From contig CM043955.1 in assembly GCA_014529385.2 (NCBI GenBank), forward strand, positions 153,851,640-153,915,639: a stretch of 64,000 nucleotides of DNA. Direction: 5' to 3'. Source of the DNA: Adiantum capillus-veneris (Eukaryota; Streptophyta; Polypodiopsida; Polypodiales; Pteridaceae). The notes under the pieces were generated by a model, which worked only from the letters and a program-made list of their open reading frames with translations, did not search any database and was not told the DNA's origin. This document shows positions 62,841 through 64,000 of the stretch, one piece after another. The position numbers and the translations under genes were made by a program. Each line of letters opens with the position of its first letter. Position 1 is the first letter of the stretch.

Positions 62841-64000
62841 CTTGACAATAAAATACTAGTCATCTATTTTTTACCACCACTTGAAGGAAGCATCATAGAT
62901 GGCTTGAAGTTCACTCCACCAAACCATGGCCATTCAAGAGTTTTAAAAATAGTGCCTCATGATCTCTTGTTTTAATGACATCTATTACAAATACTCAAAA
63001 TGGAAGGTCTACTATGTAGTAAGGCTATAGTTGTGGGGGTGTATATAAAGCAACATGACACAAAAGGAAGCTTTCTTCCAAAGCTGTGCTGCAAAGGACC
63101 ACCGAACATGATTGAGATTTCAAGATTACTAAGAATGAGTCATGTGAGTGTGCAATGCGTTGCATGATGAATATTTTGGCATGGGAACACAATTGAAGAG
63201 ACCAAGTTGCATTAGGTGGTGGTTATTGTTGGCCCAAAATTAAACTTGTCTTGAAGTGGTGATTGTACTTGCATGAGGGGTTGATTCTTATATTACTTCA
63301 CAGAGATGAATCTCAACCATGGGATAAGAAACATGGAAGAAGTGATTGGTTAGCTTATTAACAAGAAAAATGTATAATTGCTTTACATCAAAACTCATTT
63401 TTTCTTTTATTTACTTAAGCACATACATTTTATATCTTCAAGGCAAAGATGCAAACATATGCAGCTCCTAGAGTAGAGTGCTATGCATGCATGCCACAGA
63501 GGAGAAGTTCAAGAGAAGAAAGGTAACATGGCAATACAAAAACTGCTACTCTCCTTGGATGGGTTACTCAATCAACCCATGTGAGCCCTAATAAGTAGAT
63601 AGAAGTGGTTGGAAAGAGTGAAATTCTAAAAAAATGGATGCCTTTGTTATAAAAAATGGAGTCACTAGAGATGCATTTGTTATTAGTGACGGAGTTTTAT
63701 CCAATTGTGCATCCAATGTATATGTTTGAAGATCCAATTTCGTAGATTGTTTGCCACTAGTCAGCCATACAATAATTGTATACAATAGGATGCATATTCC
63801 AATAACCACAACATTTAGAGCGTTTGATTGTGACTCTTCTTGAGAAACAAGAGCCAGCTAATCTTTTGATAGCTCTTTCCTATTAAAGATAGTGCCTACC
63901 TTTTTCTTGATCTTCCCTCCTCAAGAGGAACGAGTAATACGAACTTGTTTCCTTTTGCTTTGCAGTGTCATCTACAAGAAAAAATCTAGAAAAAAATTTC
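62841..64000. other. unassigned DNA at the right edge
   Basis: About 1.15 kb with only short frames (63588-63809, minus, no family). No RNA gene, repeat boundary or promoter was recognised. Confidence 0.4.

Overview
The window is repeat-dense plant nuclear DNA. The LTR retrotransposons carry primer-binding sites matching plant initiator-Met tRNA (TGGTATCAGAGC). Ty1/copia, Ty3/gypsy, L1-type LINE and hAT remnants are packed together, with long dinucleotide tracts. I see no complete host gene, rRNA, CRISPR array or bacterial feature. The organism is a large-genome streptophyte (land plant or close relative); the sequence does not let me name it further.

Layout. A very old Ty3/gypsy element (gypsy-A, + strand) forms the substrate from 1 to about 36.4 kb. 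Its gag, protease, reverse transcriptase, RNase H, integrase and a 3' extension can still be read in order, but they are split by later insertions. These are a MITE-like inverted repeat (1289-1756), copia-1 (1904-7448), copia-2 (10119-16674), a non-coding element G (17368-~24742, itself holding copia-3 at 17752-22926), a non-coding LTR element E6 (25323-31592, whose 3' LTR was split by LINE-A at ~26763-31468), and a TTAA-flanked DNA transposon (TTAA-1, 32653-33975). Several insertions have exact 5-bp target duplications, and gypsy-A reads on in frame across copia-1, copia-2 and TTAA-1.

From 36.4 to 47.5 kb lie a probable gypsy-A 3' LTR, a second inverted copy of the TTAA transposon (37985-39323), a decayed coding-like stretch of unknown family ending in a PPT/LTR boundary (40229-43527), a second gypsy integrase fragment (gypsy-B, ~44340-45480), a diverged copia-1-type LTR piece and a hAT transposase relic. 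From 47.9 to 55.9 kb a non-autonomous LTR element (E5) contains copia-4 (48863-54350), the + strand sister of copia-2. From 57.1 to 58.0 kb is a CpG-rich island with G-box/ACGT motifs, the only stretch that looks like host regulatory DNA. From 58.1 to 62 kb is a decayed plant L1 LINE (LINE-B), followed by a small RT scrap and unassigned DNA.

Within each retroelement the genes would have worked as one polyprotein (Gag, protease, integrase, RT-RNase H in copia; Gag, protease, RT, RNase H, integrase in gypsy) between LTRs that supply promoter and polyadenylation signals. None is intact. The most notable observations are a retropepsin-like domain 3' of integrase in two diverged gypsy copies; a pair of inverted TTAA-flanked transposons resembling piggyBac; an exact 502-bp triplication of leader plus gag start in copia-2; a leader ORF kept open in copia-2 and copia-4; an amber codon just before the protease motif in two different copia families; and a LINE with an RRM/coiled-coil ORF1.
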